Shown here: positions 60,929 to 64,000 of the stretch, one piece after another | Position numbering within the stretch: position 1 is the stretch's first letter | Layout of the letters: every line of letters begins with the position of its first letter | From: Mycobacterium sp. MYCO198283 | GTDB taxonomy: Bacteria > Actinomycetota > Actinomycetes > Mycobacteriales > Mycobacteriaceae | Direction of reading: 5' to 3' | Assembly (NCBI RefSeq): GCF_021213805.1 | Contig: NZ_JAJQJI010000001.1 | Coordinates: 62,001-126,000 of the forward strand | DNA length: 64,000 nucleotides | Made by a program: the position numbers and the translations under genes | The notes under the pieces: model-generated | Database searches by the model: none | What the model was told of the DNA's origin: nothing | The model's input: only the letters and a program-made list of their open reading frames with translations

Positions 60929-62373
60929 AACGGCGGCGGGTCGCCGCCCAAAGCGTCGGGCAGCGCGCCGGCCGACATCCGGGCGGCGCGGCGCACCGCA
61001 CGCTCCTGGCGGTTTTGGCGGCGTTCGGCGTCGATGGCCTGCGCCCCGGCCTGGGCTCGGCTCCGGCGCCGCAGCGGCATGGCCGCGGTCTGGCACCGCG
61101 CGCCGCCCGCCGGGCCGCTGCTCGGCGGCGGAGGCATGTCGGCGGTCGGGACGGCGAGCGCCGGGAACAGCAGCGCGCTGCCCGGGGTCGTCACGTAGCG
61201 CTGCCCCGCCGGCGACGTCCAGATGACCGTGCCGTCGCGGAGTTGCTCGTCGCGCCACCCCCTGAACGTCTTCAGCAGATGATGGTGTCGGCACAGACAC
61301 TTCAGGTTCGACGCGTGGGTCCTCCCGCCCTGTCCGTACGGCACCGTGTGGTCGGCATCGCAATCGGTCGCCGGCTGATCGCACCCCGGGAACCGGCACG
61401 TCAGGTCCCGGCACCGCACCCAGTCGGCCAATTTCTTCGACGGCGTGTAGTGGCTTTCCGGCGCCGCGTTCCCGGCGTCGAACAGCGGCACGAGCGTCGC
61501 GGCGCGGGCGATCTCGGCGAGCACCTCGGCCGGAATCAGCCCGTCGGAGCCGATGATCACCCCCGGCGCTGCGCCCGTGCCCGCCACCGAACCCCGCTCC
61601 GCCACCACGTGGACCACCACCTTCGAGGCGGGCAGGGGAGGCAGCGCGGTCGCGGCACAGTCTTCCCGGCCGCAGCGGCAGCCAAGCCGATCCGCACCCG
61701 TCGCCAACGCCGTGAGCGCCTCGGCTCGCCGCTCGTCGACCCCGCGCGGATCGCGCTCGCACACCGAGCCCGCGATCTCGTTCAGGCGGGTCTCGATCAC
61801 CTTGGCGTCGGTCGCGAACAGCCGGCCCGCCACGTCGGTGAAACCCTCACCGGCATCCCAGAACACCACGTCGCGACCCCGCACCCGCTCCCTGACGCGG
61901 CGCACCGCATCCGGATCCCGCCGCGCCACCAGCCGGTCGACCTCGCGAGCGAGCCGGCCCTCCGCCATCGCCGGCCACCGACCCGCCCGCGCCGCCAACT
62001 GCGCGTCGAGCACCGCGATCGCCTCGACGTCGGTGACGAGCCCGGTCCGGTAGACGATTGTGCGCACCGTGCGCTGATCGACCTCACCGCGCGCGAACGC
62101 CGCCGCGAGCTTCGGCAGCCGCTCACGCAGCGCCACCGCCGTGCTCAACGAGCTGCCTGCCATTCCCGCGCTGATACCCAGCGCAGCCGACAGTTCGGAG
62201 CTCACCGCCGCCCACGTATCGACCGCCCAGTCCGGCTCCTCACCGTGCTCGGCCAGTCGCAGCGCATACAACGCGCCGATCGCAGCGAACCGCCGCGCCG
62301 CCGCCGCGTTCTCCGCACGCACCGCATCGGCGATCCGCTCCAAGAGCTCCGCCGGTCCGTCGTTGTCGAACAT
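60925..62373 (-). CDS. DUF222/HNH endonuclease-domain protein (13E12 repeat family)
   Basis: A 482-residue protein. DUF222 fills about 20-330 (AVALRERLPKLAAAFARGEVD, DAQLAARAGRWPAM). The HNH module follows (CRFPGCDQPATDCDADHTVPY, then NLKCLCRHHHLLKTF), with the Cys pairs and catalytic His present. A basic tail ends the protein. This family recurs in mycobacterial genomes and some members are damage-inducible. ATG 62373 lies inside a perfect SOS box and 7 bases after a TAGACT -10. Confidence 0.88.
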   Translation of the reverse strand: MFDNDGPAELLERIADAVRAENAAAARRFAAIGALYALRLAEHGEEPDWAVDTWAAVSSELSAALGISAGMAGSSLSTAVALRERLPKLAAAFARGEVDQRTVRTIVYRTGLVTDVEAIAVLDAQLAARAGRWPAMAEGRLAREVDRLVARRDPDAVRRVRERVRGRDVVFWDAGEGFTDVAGRLFATDAKVIETRLNEIAGSVCERDPRGVDERRAEALTALATGADRLGCRCGREDCAATALPPLPASKVVVHVVAERGSVAGTGAAPGVIIGSDGLIPAEVLAEIARAATLVPLFDAGNAAPESHYTPSKKLADWVRCRDLTCRFPGCDQPATDCDADHTVPYGQGGRTHASNLKCLCRHHHLLKTFRGWRDEQLRDGTVIWTSPAGQRYVTTPGSALLFPALAVPTADMPPPPSSGPAGGARCQTAAMPLRRRSRAQAGAQAIDAERRQNRQERAVRRAARMSAGALPDALGGDPPPF

Positions 62374-62381
62374 GTGTTCGA
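62366..62381. promoter_or_regulatory. Perfect mycobacterial LexA (SOS) box over the HNH gene start
   Basis: TCGAACATGTGTTCGA fits TCGAAC-N4-GTTCGA exactly, reading the same on both strands apart from the centre. It covers the ATG (62373-62371) and abuts the -10 at 62386-62381, so bound LexA should block initiation. Confidence 0.85.
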
Positions 62382-62386
62382 GTCTA
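62381..62386 (-). promoter_or_regulatory. Putative -10 (TAGACT), leaderless, for the DUF222/HNH gene
   Basis: TAGACT on the minus strand is built on the TAG stop of the upstream MFS gene. Its last T is 8 bases before the A of the ATG, so transcription should begin within one base of it. Confidence 0.45.
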
Positions 62387-63532
62387 GCGGCGCCCACCGA
62401 CAACCCGACGACGCCGACGCCCCGAGGCGACGACCGCCAGACCCACCGCGGCGACCGCGCCCACCGCCCCCGACACGAGCAGCGGCAGCCTGCCGTCGAC
62501 GCCCCACAGCAGACCGGCCCAGACACCGGCCGACAGCACCGCGAAGCCCGACAGCCCCTGGTAGAGGCCCTGCGCGCTGGACTGGAGCTCGCCGCCGACC
62601 AGCGTGGACACCCAGGCCTTGCCGACGCCGTCATAGCAGGCGGTGAACACGCCGTAGACCGCGATCAGCAGCCACGCCGTCAGCGCATCGGTGGTCAGGC
62701 CCAGCCCGGCGTAGGCCACCGCGAAGCACCCCAGCCCGACGGCGAACACCGCCTGCCGCGAGAACCGGTCGGCAAGCAGCCCGGCCGGATAGCTCGCCGC
62801 CGCGTACACCGCGTTGTAGGCGACGTAGGCGAGCACCACCTCGGGCACCGAGAAGCCGATCTCGTTGAGCCGCAGCAGCAGCAGCGCGTCCGGGAAGTTG
62901 ACCACGCTGAACAACACCAGGAACGAGACGACGCGCCAGTAGCCGCTCGGCAGCCGCCGCATACCGGCGAGGATCGGCGGCCGCTGCGCCCGCGGGCGCG
63001 GTGTCTCCCGCACGGCAAAGACCAGCGCGACGCTCAGCACCGCCGGGATCAGCGCCAGCCACAACACGCTGGCAATGTCGTGGTCGAGCAGCTCGTAGGC
63101 CGCCAGCCCCAGCAGCGGCCCGACGACCGCGCCAAGGGTGTCCATGGTGCGGTGGAAGCCGAACACCCGGCCGCGCGCGGCGCCGTCGATGCCCTCGACC
63201 AGCAACGCATCGCGGGGCGCGCCGCGCATGCCCTTGCCGAGCCGGTCGACCACCCGTCCGGCGAGCACGCCCTGCCACGCGCCGGCCGCCGCGACGATCA
63301 GCTTGCCCAGCGCCGCCATCCCGTAGCCGGTGGCGATCAGCGGCCGGCGCGCGAACCGGTCACCCAGCGGGCCGGACGCCACCTTGGTCAGCGATGCCGC
63401 CCCCTCGGCGGCGCCTTCGACCGCACCGACCACCGCGGCCGGCGCGCCGAGCACCGCGGTCAGGTAGATCGGCAGCAGCGGATACAGCAGCTCGCTGGCG
63501 GCGTCCTGCAGGAACGACACCGCCGAGAGCAC
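62384..63532 (-). CDS. MFS transporter (Rv1200-position)
   Basis: A transporter with about 12 helices. SFLQDAASELLYPLLPIYL in TM1, GRVVDRLGKGMRGAPRDALL after TM4-5, and LADRFSRQAVFAV in the second half. GTG 63532 is the first credible in-frame start, giving 382 residues, but the conserved-looking WLTRNVRVLS just upstream suggests the true start may lie earlier, within or overlapping the TM2 gene, where only a distant GTG exists. Substrate unknown. Confidence 0.75.
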   Translation of the reverse strand: MLSAVSFLQDAASELLYPLLPIYLTAVLGAPAAVVGAVEGAAEGAASLTKVASGPLGDRFARRPLIATGYGMAALGKLIVAAAGAWQGVLAGRVVDRLGKGMRGAPRDALLVEGIDGAARGRVFGFHRTMDTLGAVVGPLLGLAAYELLDHDIASVLWLALIPAVLSVALVFAVRETPRPRAQRPPILAGMRRLPSGYWRVVSFLVLFSVVNFPDALLLLRLNEIGFSVPEVVLAYVAYNAVYAAASYPAGLLADRFSRQAVFAVGLGCFAVAYAGLGLTTDALTAWLLIAVYGVFTACYDGVGKAWVSTLVGGELQSSAQGLYQGLSGFAVLSAGVWAGLLWGVDGRLPLLVSGAVGAVAAVGLAVVASGRRRRRVVGGRR

Positions 63533-63570
63533 CCGGACGTTCCGGGTGAGCCAGGTGCGGCCGGCGCGCG

Positions 63571-63966
63571 CTACGTGCCCTCCCGGAGGGGACGCCCGTC
63601 CGGGTCGCGCACCCTGTCGGAGAAGATCAGCACGGCGTCGACGATGCCCCACACCACCGCGCCGATACCGCAGGTGACGAGGCCGACGATCAGTTGGGCG
63701 ATACCCAGACCGGTGTAGCCGAGGTAGATGCGCCCGACGCCGACGAGACCGAACAGACCGATCAACTGCAGCAGCCCGGCGACGAGCTTCGACTTGTCCG
63801 ACAGCGGTTCGCCGGTTACCGGGTGACGGCCCCACGGCGCTCCCGGATCCGGATACGGCGGCGGGAAGCCGGCAGGTTGCGGCGGAAAGCCGGGGGGCGG
63901 CGGAGGGTACGGCGGCTGATGCGGGGGCGGCGGTTCCTCCGTGCCACCGAACTGCGGCTCTGTCAT
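63571..63966 (-). CDS. TM2-domain membrane protein with Pro-rich N-terminus
   Basis: A 131-residue protein. Residues 1-45 are PPPYPDPGAPW-type repeats; the TM2 domain (SKLVAGLLQLIGLFGLVGVG, RIYLGYTGLGIAQL) gives two helices around a DRF-like turn replaced by GRIYLG. It resembles the two DUF4190 proteins at 33.5-34.5 kb in plan though not in family. Function unknown. Confidence 0.83.
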   Translation of the reverse strand: MTEPQFGGTEEPPPPHQPPYPPPPPGFPPQPAGFPPPYPDPGAPWGRHPVTGEPLSDKSKLVAGLLQLIGLFGLVGVGRIYLGYTGLGIAQLIVGLVTCGIGAVVWGIVDAVLIFSDRVRDPDGRPLREGT

Positions 63967-64000
63967 GGCACCGACGATGCCAGATGTCGAGCGGGGCCGG

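Noticed and set aside
63533..63835. Upstream extension of the MFS frame into the TM2 gene
   Set aside because: No ATG/GTG near the conserved-looking WLTRNVR; the only distant GTG would force a 100-codon overlap with a well-supported gene. Left as an uncertainty in the entry.

Overview
The window is GC-rich (about 70 percent) chromosomal DNA from an actinobacterium. The gene content, gene order and protein sequences fit a Mycobacterium, probably a rapid-growing Mycolicibacterium-type species (species is inference). It follows, in inverted orientation, the M. tuberculosis segment from about Rv1259 (udgB) to Rv1200, with several losses, insertions and one swap. It is core chromosome: I see no tRNA, rRNA, CRISPR array, transposase or prophage. 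Genes are packed, no intergenic gap exceeds 300 bases, and many neighbours overlap by 1 to 8 bases.

Layout. 1-6.3 kb: udgB (cut by the window edge), a Tap-type efflux pump, a GlcD-type FAD oxidase, CYP130 and its TetR regulator, then a small islet with a 37-codon leader ORF and an alpha/beta hydrolase. 6.3-14.6 kb: acyltransferase and DeaD helicase (coupled), divergent lipoprotein LprE, a three-module nuclease-helicase and a second FAD oxidase. 14.6-19 kb: two drug-efflux-type MFS pumps and a membrane protein. 19-27 kb: the giant 2-oxoglutarate decarboxylase/dehydrogenase Kgd, an SDR, convergent lipoprotein LpqZ with a malic enzyme (where M. tuberculosis has mdh), then CorA. 27.0-27.7 kb: a single Excalibur-domain gene between two perfect 25-base direct repeats. 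27.7-32.7 kb: LpqY-SugA-SugB-SugC trehalose importer plus a SUFU-domain protein. 32.9-39 kb: small membrane proteins, a CitE-like lyase, an MgtE-N/CBS protein, a DUF1003 protein and a lytic transglycosylase. 38.8-43.3 kb: mrp, then the envelope-stress block sigE-rseA-htrA-tatB. 43.4-47.4 kb: an O-methyltransferase and a TetR-ABC exporter operon (Rv1219c-Rv1217c type). 47.4-51.6 kb: a secreted protein, divergent glgC/glgM, a DUF3117 protein, tagA and a DivIVA-domain protein. 51.6-60.3 kb: fadD6, folP2-gpgS, LOG, a TPR-like orphan, divergent dapE/dapD, fadD36. 60.4-64 kb: a Nudix hydrolase, a DUF222/HNH protein with a perfect SOS box over its start codon, an MFS transporter and a TM2 protein.

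How it works together. Several blocks serve the envelope and its sugars: trehalose recycling (LpqY-SugABC), alpha-glucan and methylglucose-polysaccharide precursors (GlgC, GlgM, GpgS), DAP supply for peptidoglycan (DapD, DapE), a lytic transglycosylase, and the SigE/RseA/HtrA/TatB stress module. Kgd and the malic enzyme sit in central carbon metabolism. Four separate efflux systems are present.

Regulation. About seventeen start codons are preceded by TAnnnT placed so that transcription would begin at or within about 3 bases of the start codon, i.e. leaderless mRNAs. This also settles several GTG starts. The strongest accessory signals are the 25-base repeats around the Excalibur gene, the LexA box at the HNH gene, the palindromic operator inside the TetR promoter, a 25-base-arm inverted repeat next to it, and a leader ORF with a near-perfect Shine-Dalgarno.
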